Notes: generated from the sequence alone by a model not told the origin. Positions 17,526-25,078 are shown, counted from the first letter of the stretch. The stretch is 35,515 bases of DNA from Nitrospinota bacterium (GCA_014382285.1 JACNKA010000085.1:1-35515), one strand, 5' to 3'. Numbers and translations: made by a program.

Positions 17526-18383
17526 TTACTGGAGAAGCTGCAAGACAGATTGCGGAATCAGGTTGGCCTGACCCACCATCGCGGTTGATGCCTGAACCAA
17601 AATCTGGTTCCGCGTCAACAGGGCTACCTCTTCGGCGATATCCGCATCACGGATGGCCGATTCGGCGGCTTGCAGATTTTCAATAGTAATAGAAAGGTTC
17701 GAAATGGTCCTGACCAATCGGTTTTGCACCGCACCTACTTTACCTCGCCCTTGAGTCACCACTGAGATTGAAGAATTCATCTGGTCGAGGGTTGTCAAAG
17801 CTGCCCCGGCCGTGGTCAAGTTCAAATCGGCAAGTCCAAGGCTGGATGAGGTTACTGCTGTCAAATTCACCTGCTCATTCAGGTCAATTCGGCTGTCGGC
17901 GTTACTGTTAATACCGACCTGGATAAGAATGTGATTAGCGTTGGAAACGGATGACGCCAAAGAACCGTCCACCAGCCTTTGGCCGTTGAACTCGGTGGTA
18001 TTGGCGATACGGTCGATTTCCAACCGCAGTGCATCAAATTCCAATTGGATGGTTTGGCGTTCTGTGGAGCCAACGGTTCCCGTTGCAGCCTGAGAAGCCA
18101 GTTCCCGGAGACGAATTAAAATTCCGGATTGTTCGTTGAGGGCACCCTCTGTAACGTTGATGAGAGAGATGCCGTCATTGGCGTTTCTTACCGCTTGGCG
18201 CAGGGCTCGAATATCGGATCTTAAAGCCTCGGAGATGGCCAGACCCGCAGCATCGTCAGCACCTCGGTTAATACGGATCCCGGAGGAGATCCTTTCAACC
18301 GATGTTGCCAGGCGGTCGTTATTGACACCCAGGATTCTTTGGGCGTTCAAAGACGGAATGTTGTTAAAAATTCTGATGGGCAT
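17526..18383 (-). CDS. fliC: Flagellin (285 aa, canonical copy A)
   Basis: Short D0/D1 flagellin. N-terminus MPIRIFNNIPSLNAQRILG and C-terminus AIRDADIAEEVALLTRNQIL..SVLQLLQ are typical. It is nearly identical over the first 165 residues to the copies at 19245 and 22177; the middle (residues 165-215) varies most. No cysteine. First gene of a sigma-28 type unit with a leader of about 190 nt, a GGA-loop hairpin and an AAGGAGGA ribosome site. Confidence 0.97.
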   Translation of the reverse strand: MPIRIFNNIPSLNAQRILGVNNDRLATSVERISSGIRINRGADDAAGLAISEALRSDIRALRQAVRNANDGISLINVTEGALNEQSGILIRLRELASQAATGTVGSTERQTIQLEFDALRLEIDRIANTTEFNGQRLVDGSLASSVSNANHILIQVGINSNADSRIDLNEQVNLTAVTSSSLGLADLNLTTAGAALTTLDQMNSSISVVTQGRGKVGAVQNRLVRTISNLSITIENLQAAESAIRDADIAEEVALLTRNQILVQASTAMVGQANLIPQSVLQLLQ

Positions 18384-18427
18384 GTTTATTATCCTCCTTG
18401 ATAATTAGGGATGAAGCTGATTCCCGT

Positions 18428-18447
18428 TTTCAGCATCCGTGCTGAAA
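18428..18447 (-). promoter_or_regulatory. GGA-hexaloop hairpin in the leader of flagellin 18383-17526
   Basis: On the minus strand TTTCAGC/GCTGAAA (7 bp) around the loop ACGGAT, about 45 nt upstream of the start. ACGGATG agrees with the core of the CsrA consensus. Confidence 0.5.
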
Positions 18448-18576
18448 TTGAAAAATGTAGATGTTTCTTTTCTGAAAATTTTCAAACTTTAAAGCTATGA
18501 AGTTTAGAGTTCCAATGCCAGCTCGACCAATCCCCTCCAGGAAAATCGAACTTAAGTTTTACTAAACTCAAGATTT

Positions 18577-18604
18577 CTATCGGGATTTGGAAAAAATAGC
18601 TTTA
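18577..18604 (-). promoter_or_regulatory. Sigma-28 (FliA) type promoter for the flagellin 18383 unit
   Basis: On the minus strand TAAA, 16 nt, CCCGATAG, compared with the consensus TAAA-N15-GCCGATAA. It lies in the 435-bp stretch 18384-18818, which holds this promoter, the leader and the terminator of the preceding unit, and no gene. Confidence 0.65.
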
Positions 18605-18727
18605 CAGTTTTTTTTGATAAGCGCGGGAATAGGCGAGAAAAAAGTGACTATTTGATCGACAAATCAAGGTTTGAATGAGAGCAACCCATTGTTTTTATTG
18701 GTGTCTGTTTATTTCTGGGCGGGGGAA

Positions 18728-18763
18728 TAAAAAAATGCACCCTCCAAATACTTGGAGGGTGCA
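18728..18763 (-). terminator. Rho-independent terminator after flaG copy 2
   Basis: 12-bp perfect stem TGCACCCTCCAA/TTGGAGGGTGCA with a 4-nt loop, followed on the minus strand by seven T. Ends the flagellin 20102 - flaG 19166 unit. Confidence 0.92.
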
Positions 18764-18818
18764 TAAATCATCCTGAGGGATGGTCGGAGGAGCCAGTTGG
18801 TGATAATCGAATCAGTTG

Positions 18819-19166
18819 TCAGACAGTTTCGTTGAGATGTTCCTGGTTGAACTCCGCGATCCGTTGAGTTAGTTTTAAAAAATCTTCTCCGGGAATCTGC
18901 CGAACCACTTCTCCCGTTTCACGATCCACAACACGAATGACCACTTCACGAGTTTCCTGATTGATCTTGTAGTCCACCGTGTGATCCGCTGAAAAACTTA
19001 TTTGATCTAACGTTTCTGTTAAACCAGATTTCCCTTCATATGCATCAATATCCTTTGTGGGGTTTGATGACCCGCTTTGGTAATGCTCCTTCGAAGGCTT
19101 TTGGCTTTGCCCGGTATGCACAGGGCTGTTTAAGCTGCCTGTAAAGGAGGAAATATCCAATGACAT
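18819..19166 (-). CDS. flaG: FlaG family protein (copy 2)
   Basis: 115 residues. Same C-terminal domain as copy 1 (EVVIRVVDRETGEVVRQIPGE, LKLTQRIAEFN), preceded by a Ser/Gly-rich N-terminal stretch. 78 bp after flagellin 20102-19245; the gap has a long hairpin (TTTTTGAAAAC/GTTTTCAAAAA) and an AGCAGGAGGT ribosome site. Strong terminator follows. Confidence 0.9.
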   Translation of the reverse strand: MSLDISSFTGSLNSPVHTGQSQKPSKEHYQSGSSNPTKDIDAYEGKSGLTETLDQISFSADHTVDYKINQETREVVIRVVDRETGEVVRQIPGEDFLKLTQRIAEFNQEHLNETV

Positions 19167-19244
19167 TTAACGACCTCCTGCTAATTAAACGTTTTTGAAA
19201 ACTATAATAGCGTTTTGTTTTCAAAAAGGCGGTTAGTAAAAATA

Positions 19245-20102
19245 TTATCCCAAGAGCTGTAATACCGATTGCGGGATCAAGTTTGCCTGGCCTACCATGG
19301 CCGTTGAAGCCTGCACCAAAATCTGGTTCCGAGTCAGCAGAGCCACTTCTTCGGCGATGTCGGCATCGCGAATGGCGGATTCCGCTGATTGCAGGTTCTC
19401 AACTGAAATGGACAGGTTCGAAATAGTACGAACAAGCCGGTTTTGCACGGCACCCACTTTACCTCGAGACTGGGTGACAATGGAAATCGCAGAGTTAATG
19501 GTATCCAATGCTGTGAGAGCTCCCTCAGCACTGGTTACGCTCAACCCAGCCACCCCAAGAGCGGATGCTGTAACTGCTGTCAAGTTGATCTGTTCATTCA
19601 AGTTGATGCGGCTGTCAGCGCTACTGTTAATGCCCACTTGAATGAGGATCTGGCTTGTAGAAGCTACCGATGAAGCCAAAGAACCATCGACCAGGTTTTG
19701 CCCGTTAAATGCTGTGGTGTTGGCGATACGGTCAATTTCCAAGCGCAGAGCGTCAAACTCCAATTGAACGGTTTGTCGTTCGGTTGATCCTACTGTTCCG
19801 GTGGCTGCCTGAGAGGAAAGTTCTCTCAGACGGATCAGGATGCTGGACTGCTCGTTGAGCGCACCCTCCGTAACGTTGATGAGTGAAATTCCATCGTTGG
19901 CGTTTCGAACTGCCTGCCGAAGGGCTCGAATATCAGAGCGCAATGCCTCTGAAATTGCTAGACCCGCGGCATCATCAGCACCTCTGTTGATCCGGAGGCC
20001 GGATGAGATACGTTCTACTGATGTTGCAAGACGATCGTTGTTAATACCCAAAATTCTTTGGGCGTTAAGTGAGGGGATGTTGTTAAAGATTCGAACTGGC
20101 AT
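19245..20102 (-). CDS. fliC: Flagellin (285 aa, canonical copy B)
   Basis: Same short D0/D1 architecture as copy A. Differences in the first 165 residues are few and conservative, such as IPSLNAQRILGI for V and SSQAATG for ASQAATG. This points to recent duplication or gene conversion. The central residues 165-215 diverge (ASTSQILIQVGINSS, LGVAGLSVTSAEGAL). First gene of the second sigma-28 type unit, with a structured leader. Confidence 0.97.
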   Translation of the reverse strand: MPVRIFNNIPSLNAQRILGINNDRLATSVERISSGLRINRGADDAAGLAISEALRSDIRALRQAVRNANDGISLINVTEGALNEQSSILIRLRELSSQAATGTVGSTERQTVQLEFDALRLEIDRIANTTAFNGQNLVDGSLASSVASTSQILIQVGINSSADSRINLNEQINLTAVTASALGVAGLSVTSAEGALTALDTINSAISIVTQSRGKVGAVQNRLVRTISNLSISVENLQSAESAIRDADIAEEVALLTRNQILVQASTAMVGQANLIPQSVLQLLG

Positions 20103-20135
20103 TGTAATCCTCCATGATTAATTTTACGGGTTACT

Positions 20136-20204
20136 GTTTTGGTCTCCGAACCAAAACAAGCCTCCAAGCTTTTAACCCTTTAGTGAAAAATCCGTTTTTT
20201 CACT
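20136..20204 (-). promoter_or_regulatory. Three consecutive GGA-loop hairpins in the flagellin 20102 leader
   Basis: On the minus strand, in order: AGTGAAAAA/TTTTTCACT with loop ACGGA; AAGC/GCTT with loop TTGGAG; GTTTTGGT/ACCAAAAC with loop TCGGAG. All three show GGA in the loop, and the ribosome site (GGAGGA) follows about 30 nt later. This is the layout of a multi-site CsrA target. No riboswitch class that I know matches. Confidence 0.6.
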
Positions 20205-20225
20205 ATGACACTTTTGTTACCTCCT
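20203..20225 (-). CDS. Start-Ser-stop mini-ORF with strong ribosome site in flagellin leader
   Basis: AGGAGGT, 7-nt spacer, then GTG TCA TAG on the minus strand, within the 170-nt leader of flagellin 20102. The stop overlaps the base of the first GGA hairpin. It may recruit ribosomes or be another GGA protein-binding site; translation is unproven. Confidence 0.3.
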
Positions 20226-20280
20226 GATCATACGTTAATGATTTGCTTCTAACTCAGGATACAAACATGCTCAATGAGGC

Positions 20281-20307
20281 CTATCGGAAAAGGATGAGAT
20301 ATCTTTA
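20281..20307 (-). promoter_or_regulatory. Sigma-28 (FliA) type promoter for the flagellin 20102 unit
   Basis: On the minus strand TAAA, 15 nt, TCCGATAG. Start expected near 20274, giving a leader of about 170 nt. The 353-bp stretch 20103-20455 holds this promoter, its leader and the weak terminator of the preceding unit. Confidence 0.7.
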
Positions 20308-20308
20308 G

Positions 20309-20330
20309 AAAAAAATCGCGCAGGAGCGCA
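20309..20330 (-). terminator. Short terminator-like hairpin after flagellin 21316-20456
   Basis: GCGC-TCCT-GCGC followed by GA and seven T on the minus strand; the stem is only 4-5 bp. Its T-run touches the TAAA of the next sigma-28 promoter. Confidence 0.4.
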
Positions 20331-20455
20331 GGTGGGCGTTCTGGAGTGGTTATGAAATATCAAGGGCAATGTGGGCTTGAGCTATCTAAAGCATTATAGA
20401 ATAATGACTATTGCTCTCTGTAACTCGTGCCCGCCCTGGGTTTAGATCAGAAAAG

Positions 20456-21316
20456 TTATTGCAGAATATTCAATAAATTCTGACCCGACAAATTGGTTTG
20501 CCCAACCATGGACACCGAAGCCTGGGCAATAATCTGGTTTCGGGTTAGTTGAGCAATTTCCTCTGCGATGTCTGCATCACGGATGGAGGAATCTGCAGCT
20601 GTCAGGTTTTCGATGGAAACTCCGAGGTTGCCAAGTGCTTTTAAAAAGCGATTTTGCAGGGCACCGGTTCTTCCTCGAGTCGAATTTAGAGAGCCCAGAC
20701 TGATGTCAATTTGGTCCAAAGTCTTTTGCGCATCTGCAGTTGTTGTAACCGACAGATTGCTGATTCCCAATTTAGTGGAGTTGCTGGCATTTAAGTCGAG
20801 TTCAACATTAAGGTTGATCCGGCTGGCATTCTCGCTATTGACTCCAATCTGCACAGATGCCTGTTCGGAAGCTTGAACTGTTTGGGCTAAAGATCCATCC
20901 AGCAGGGTTTTGCCATTGAATTCGGTAGTTGCGGCGATCCGATCAATTTCGGCCACCAGAGAAGAAAACTCTAGTTGGAGAGTCTGGCGTTCAAACTGCC
21001 CGATGGTTCCTGAAGCTCCTTGCGTGGCCAGTTCTTTAAGGCGAATGAAGGCTCCGGCTTGCTCATTCAAAGCACCCTCGATAATATTGATCATTGAAAT
21101 TCCATCATTGAGGTTGCGAGAACCCTGTCTCAACGCTCGTACATCGGACCGGAGGGATTCTGACACAGCAAGGCTCGCTACATTGTCTGCGCCTCTATTG
21201 ACTCGGGTTCCAAATGATATTCGCTCTATGGATTGCCCAACTCGCTTGTTATTGATATCTAAAAATCTCTGAGCGGTATTAGATAATGTGTTGGTGATTA
21301 TGCTGTTAGTAGACAT
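20456..21316 (-). CDS. fliC: Flagellin (divergent paralogue, 286 aa)
   Basis: Short flagellin with intact D0/D1 ends: TLSNTAQRFLDINNKRVGQSIERISFGTRVNRGAD at the start and AADSSIRDADIAEEIAQLTRNQI at the end. It differs from the canonical copies throughout, for example NVASLAVSESLRSD. It is the third gene of the unit starting at 23292, after flagellin 22177 and the degenerate flagellin-like gene, 71 bp behind the latter. The ribosome site AGGGAAGGAAG lies about 8 nt before the ATG. Confidence 0.95.
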   Translation of the reverse strand: MSTNSIITNTLSNTAQRFLDINNKRVGQSIERISFGTRVNRGADNVASLAVSESLRSDVRALRQGSRNLNDGISMINIIEGALNEQAGAFIRLKELATQGASGTIGQFERQTLQLEFSSLVAEIDRIAATTEFNGKTLLDGSLAQTVQASEQASVQIGVNSENASRINLNVELDLNASNSTKLGISNLSVTTTADAQKTLDQIDISLGSLNSTRGRTGALQNRFLKALGNLGVSIENLTAADSSIRDADIAEEIAQLTRNQIIAQASVSMVGQTNLSGQNLLNILQ

Positions 21317-21387
21317 GACATCTTCCTTCCCTGAATATTTTATCGTACATTTCGTTGTACTGAAATAACTGAAGGGAGCGTCCTCTT

Positions 21388-22131
21388 CTAATCCGCTCCC
21401 ATGTCTTTTTTTATGCAGTCGGTTGCCACCCGAAGAAACTCTCTGGCCTGTGTATAGGAGTCCGGTGCCGAGTTTGCGGCGTGGTGATTCTCAATAGCGG
21501 TAGCCAGATGTCTTTTGATTTCCTGCAGGTGAGTTCCCAATGCGGCGGATCTTTGCTTCAATCGGCTTATGATTGCCAAAGCATTTTCCAGAACCATTAA
21601 CCCCTTCAATCCCTTTTGTGGAGAATCGATTGATAAATCTCCCAGCCCCAGAGTTTTTGCGGTGATGGAGGGAATGTTCAGGCTAGTGTTAAGGTTGATG
21701 CGGTTTTCGGGTGAACCATTTGCCCCGACAACCAGAAAGGAATGCGAATCGTTATGCACGGAAGCGGATATCGAGCCATCGAGAAATTTCTGCCCTCTAT
21801 GTTTGAAGGTTTCTACCGCTTGATCCAACGCCCTCAACTTCTGGCAAATATTAAATTCCAAATCGGATTTTTGTGGAGTTCCCAGGTTGGATGCCAAGCT
21901 GGGGGTGACCCATTGCTTGACTTGCGACAAAACAGCTTCAATTTCAGCGTAAGCATTTTCCACGACCGAGACCAACTCCATCCCCAATGAGACATTGTGA
22001 ATGGCCTGATCCAGGTTTTTAGGGTCGGTTTCCTGGTTGGTGAACTTTTTAAACTCTAACCCGGAAACTTTCTGGCCGGACTCGATATCTTCAATTTTAT
22101 AGACAAAATTGGCGATCACTTTCTGATTCAT
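21388..22131 (-). CDS. Degenerate flagellin-like protein without D0 N-terminus
   Basis: 247 residues, alignable by eye to the neighbouring flagellin from about residue 40. LDQAIHNVSLGMELVSVVENAY matches LRQAVRNANDGISLINVAEGAL; GQKFLDGSISAS matches NGQGLVDGSLASS; ENRINLNTSLNIPSITAKTLGLGDLSI matches the flagellin centre; AIENHHAANSA matches TIENLQAAESA. The flagellin D0 start (IFNNIASLNAQR) is replaced by an unrelated 35-residue stretch, and the C-terminal D0 helix is shortened and charged. It contains two cysteines (NICQKL, ATDCIKK), which the canonical copies lack. It should not polymerise normally; a cap, junction or regulatory role, or decay, are alternatives. Its frame is open over 744 bp, and it sits 45 bp after flagellin 22177. 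Confidence 0.8.
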   Translation of the reverse strand: MNQKVIANFVYKIEDIESGQKVSGLEFKKFTNQETDPKNLDQAIHNVSLGMELVSVVENAYAEIEAVLSQVKQWVTPSLASNLGTPQKSDLEFNICQKLRALDQAVETFKHRGQKFLDGSISASVHNDSHSFLVVGANGSPENRINLNTSLNIPSITAKTLGLGDLSIDSPQKGLKGLMVLENALAIISRLKQRSAALGTHLQEIKRHLATAIENHHAANSAPDSYTQAREFLRVATDCIKKDMGAD

Positions 22132-22176
22132 GACAGACTCCTGACAGTTGATGGATTAAATCGGTGAATAAATCGA

Positions 22177-23034
22177 TTAAGCCAGTAACTGTAAAATTGA
22201 CTGTGGGATCAGATTTGCCTGACCAACCATTGCCGTAGCAGACTGTACGAGAATTTGATTTCGAGTCAGGGTCGCGATTTCTTCGGCGATATCAGCGTCT
22301 CGGATAGCGGACTCTGCGGCTTGCAGATTTTCAATTGTAACGGAAAGGTTTCCCACCGACCGAGTCAACCTGTTTTGCACCGCACCCACCTTACCACGGC
22401 CCTGAGTAACGGCAGAGATAGCAGTGTTAATGGTATCGAGAGTGGTTAAGGCTTCAGCCGCCGCAGTGACGGACAGGGTATCGATTCCCAAACTCGAAGA
22501 AGTGATTGCAGCGAGGTTGATCTCTGTATTCAGGTTAATCCGACTGTTGACACCGCTGTCAATACCAACCTGAATAAGAACCTGATTTGTGCCGGACGAG
22601 GAAGAAGCCAGAGAGCCATCTACCAGTCCCTGTCCATTAAACTGTGTGGTTGCCGCAATACGGTCGATCTCACTACGCAGGGAGGAAAACTCTAGCTGAA
22701 TGGTCGCACGTTCTGTGGAACCTACGGTACCGGTTGCGGCCTGAGATGCCAGTTCCCGGAGTCGAATCAGGATGCTCGATTGTTCATTGAGCGCCCCTTC
22801 AGCAACGTTGATGAGTGAAATACCATCGTTTGCGTTTCGAACTGCCTGGCGCAGTCCACGGATATCAGAACGTAGGGCTTCAGAAATAGCCAGTCCAGCC
22901 GCATCATCAGCACCACGGTTGATCCTGATACCTGAAGAAATTCGTTCTACTGATGTTGCAAGACGGTCGTTGTTGGTACCCAAAATCCTTTGGGCATTAA
23001 GCGAAGCTATGTTGTTGAAAATTCGTACTGGCAT
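22177..23034 (-). CDS. fliC: Flagellin (285 aa, canonical copy C)
   Basis: Short D0/D1 flagellin (MPVRIFNNIASLNAQRILG.. to ..SILQLLA), close to copies A and B with a variable centre (SSSSGTNQVLIQVGIDSG). First gene of the third sigma-28 type unit. Its leader, about 250 nt, carries two tandem repeats. The ribosome site GGAGGATTAGGAA directly precedes the ATG. Confidence 0.97.
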   Translation of the reverse strand: MPVRIFNNIASLNAQRILGTNNDRLATSVERISSGIRINRGADDAAGLAISEALRSDIRGLRQAVRNANDGISLINVAEGALNEQSSILIRLRELASQAATGTVGSTERATIQLEFSSLRSEIDRIAATTQFNGQGLVDGSLASSSSGTNQVLIQVGIDSGVNSRINLNTEINLAAITSSSLGIDTLSVTAAAEALTTLDTINTAISAVTQGRGKVGAVQNRLTRSVGNLSVTIENLQAAESAIRDADIAEEIATLTRNQILVQSATAMVGQANLIPQSILQLLA

Positions 23035-23088
23035 TTCCTAATCCTCCACCATGAGTTGGAATTATTTTTGCTGCTATTACTTTTAAAC

Positions 23089-23201
23089 GTTTGCTGCTGC
23101 CCCTGAAGAGTCTTTATTTTGGTGGCTCTCCTCAGCATTCCACCGTTTACTGCTGCCCCTGAAGAGTTTTTATTTTCGGTGGCTCTCCTCAGCATTCCAC
23201 C
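23089..23201 (-). repeat. Two tandem 56/57-bp repeats in the flagellin 23034 leader, possible pseudoknots
   Basis: Copy 1 is 23145-23201 and copy 2 is 23089-23144; they differ at a few positions, mostly in an A-rich linker. On the transcript each has GGTGG/CCACC (stem 1) enclosing CTGAGGAG, which is complementary (with one G-U pair) to CTCTTCAG after the A-rich linker (stem 2). This gives an H-type pseudoknot or two alternative hairpins. The 301-bp stretch 23035-23335 has no other gene; track ORF 23195-23007 is a reading of the repeat. Confidence 0.7.
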
Positions 23202-23291
23202 TTTATTTTCAAACCCATAAAGCAGAAAACCGGGTTTAAATAGCTTGTTTCATTGTCCATCAATCTTTCGAGACAATTCTGCTTAATTGGG

Positions 23292-23318
23292 TTATCGGTG
23301 AGAAAACTTAGAACTTTA
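23292..23318 (-). promoter_or_regulatory. Sigma-28 (FliA) type promoter for the flagellin 23034 unit
   Basis: On the minus strand TAAA, 15 nt, ACCGATAA, one mismatch from the FliA consensus. It begins 18 bp after the spsF-like stop. Start expected near 23285. Confidence 0.8.
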
Positions 23319-23335
23319 ATAAAAAACTTATAAAA

Positions 23336-24082
23336 CTATAAGTTTTCTTCACGCCAGTTTTTCTGAGGAATATCAATGTTTAAGGAAGCGGTTTCTGGAT
23401 GGGTATTCAGGTATTCGATAGCTGTTTGCAGGCTCAAGGGCGAATCGGGGGAGTGAGGGAGGTTTTTAAAAAGCTCTTCCATAAGTCGAAAATCTTGTTC
23501 CGTATCAACGGTCAGGCGAAAATTGCGATCTTTTAAATAATCCGGAGCGTTAACGCGCTTGATCCTGAAAGAAGAAGGGTGGTCGTGAAACCAGGTGGTA
23601 ACGTGTTCGCGATAAATAGAACTTTTAGCCAGTTCACCGATTTTTTTCAAGGTTTCAAATCGAATGATTTCGCAGGCACTGCCCAGAGGAACGGGATCGT
23701 GGGGAAGAGTGTAATCGGCTTTCTCCGATAGATGGGCTTGAATGAGCGAGCTTAAGAACGGTGCATCAATAAGAGGGTTATCGCCGCAGACCCGAACCAC
23801 CTGTTCTGTTTGCACGCTTTCTCCTGCTTTTATGAACCGGCCCAGGACATCTTCTTCCGAGCCTTGGAAAACTGGAATCTGGAGTCGGCGGGCAAACTCA
23901 ATCAACGGGAGTTCTGATTCTTTTTCGGGAATTGCCAGGAGGATGAGATCAATTTCCGGCACCTGTTTTAAACGAATAATGATATGCTCCAGCAGGGGCA
24001 GGCCCGCAATTGGGCGCAGGCTTTTGCCGGGGAACCGGGTAGACCCCATTCGGGCTTGAATGATAGCGGTGACAGAAACCAT
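23336..24082 (-). CDS. SpsF-like cytidylyltransferase/glycosyltransferase family protein
   Basis: 248 residues. Opens with the nucleotidyltransferase loop AIIQARMGSTRFPGK and contains VRVCGDNPLID, the signature of the SpsF / CMP-sugar synthetase-like group. Relatives activate sugars with CTP for spore coat, surface polysaccharide or flagellin glycans; the substrate here is unknown. It abuts the flagellin array (same strand, 18 bp to the sigma-28 promoter), suggesting a link with filament modification. Divergent from ldcA, with 56 bp between starts. Confidence 0.85.
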   Translation of the reverse strand: MVSVTAIIQARMGSTRFPGKSLRPIAGLPLLEHIIIRLKQVPEIDLILLAIPEKESELPLIEFARRLQIPVFQGSEEDVLGRFIKAGESVQTEQVVRVCGDNPLIDAPFLSSLIQAHLSEKADYTLPHDPVPLGSACEIIRFETLKKIGELAKSSIYREHVTTWFHDHPSSFRIKRVNAPDYLKDRNFRLTVDTEQDFRLMEELFKNLPHSPDSPLSLQTAIEYLNTHPETASLNIDIPQKNWREENL

Positions 24083-24138
24083 TTTTCAATAAAAGGATAA
24101 TGTTCGCCGGTATTGTAACCTTTCAAAGGGGATTTGTA

Positions 24139-25077
24139 ATGTCGAATTCTATTCGTTCCCTGCTCCGTCCACCTGCATTGAAAGAAGGAGATGTTGTGGG
24201 TGTGGTGGCTCCAGCTGGTCCGGTGGATAGGGCGCAGTTGGAAACCGGGTTGGAAGTGATCCGAGGCATGGGGTTTAAGCCCTTGTTAGGCAAACATATT
24301 TATGCCCGTTCCCGTTTTATGGCAGGCTCCGACAAGGATCGGGCTCAGGATATTATGGGTATGTTCAGGAATCCTGAAGTCAGGGCAATTTTTTGCGCTC
24401 GTGGGGGGTACGGTGCCAATCGCATTCTCTCTCATCTTAATCCTGATGAGATAAGAGCTCACCCAAAAGCCGTGGTGGGGTCCAGCGATATTACCCTGCT
24501 TCTCCATTTTCTAGTTCAAGAATGCGGGCTGGTCGCGTTTCACGGTCCGATGGTTGCTGGAAGTTTTGGGCGGGCTGCAATGAAAAAGTCACGCCGACAA
24601 TTCAGGGCATTGTTGACTGGCGATGCCAGGGCCAGGGCTTTCCACGCTCCCGGAGCGAAGGTGTTTTCCAGTGGGGTGGCTCAGGGTAAAATTGCTGGAG
24701 GTTGTTTGACCTTGTTGTGTCGTTCATTAAACACTCCCTATGAAATTAACACCAGAAACAGAATTTTGTTGATAGAAGATGTCAACGAGCCTTTATACCG
24801 GATTGATGGAATGCTTTGGCAATTAAAAAATGCGGGGATGTTTAAAGGTGTGCGCGGGTTAATTTTCGGGGAAATGGTCAACTGCCAGTCACAACGCAAA
24901 GGTGATGGGACGATTGCAGACATTCTCGCGGATCTTTTCCCAAAACCGGGATTCCCGATTCTGACTCACTGTCCAATAGGTCACGGCAAAGAGGTCTGGA
25001 CCCTTCCTTTAGAAACATCAGCGACTCTGGATAGCGAATCCAAAACCCTGGAGCTGAAACACTGCGGGGTCAAGTAG
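24139..25077 (+). CDS. ldcA: LD-carboxypeptidase (peptidase family S66)
   Basis: Removes the terminal D-Ala from murein tetrapeptides during cell-wall recycling. The Ser-Glu-His triad is visible: Ser in VVGSSDIT, Glu in LLIEDVNEP, His in THCPIGHGK. ARGGYGANRIL is also family-typical. I start at the second Met (MSNSIRSLL), 312 residues, because AAAGGGG lies about 8 nt before it; the track start 39 bp upstream adds a poorly conserved tail. Confidence 0.93.
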   Translation: MSNSIRSLLRPPALKEGDVVGVVAPAGPVDRAQLETGLEVIRGMGFKPLLGKHIYARSRFMAGSDKDRAQDIMGMFRNPEVRAIFCARGGYGANRILSHLNPDEIRAHPKAVVGSSDITLLLHFLVQECGLVAFHGPMVAGSFGRAAMKKSRRQFRALLTGDARARAFHAPGAKVFSSGVAQGKIAGGCLTLLCRSLNTPYEINTRNRILLIEDVNEPLYRIDGMLWQLKNAGMFKGVRGLIFGEMVNCQSQRKGDGTIADILADLFPKPGFPILTHCPIGHGKEVWTLPLETSATLDSESKTLELKHCGVK

Positions 25078-25078
25078 A

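Noticed and set aside
23007-23195. 62-residue track ORF upstream of flagellin copy C
   Set aside because: It is a readout of the two tandem leader repeats (MLRRAT.. twice), runs into the flagellin start in another frame, and has no sensible composition.
23089-23201. CRISPR array
   Set aside because: Only two directly adjacent repeats with no spacers and no cas genes; better explained as a leader duplication.
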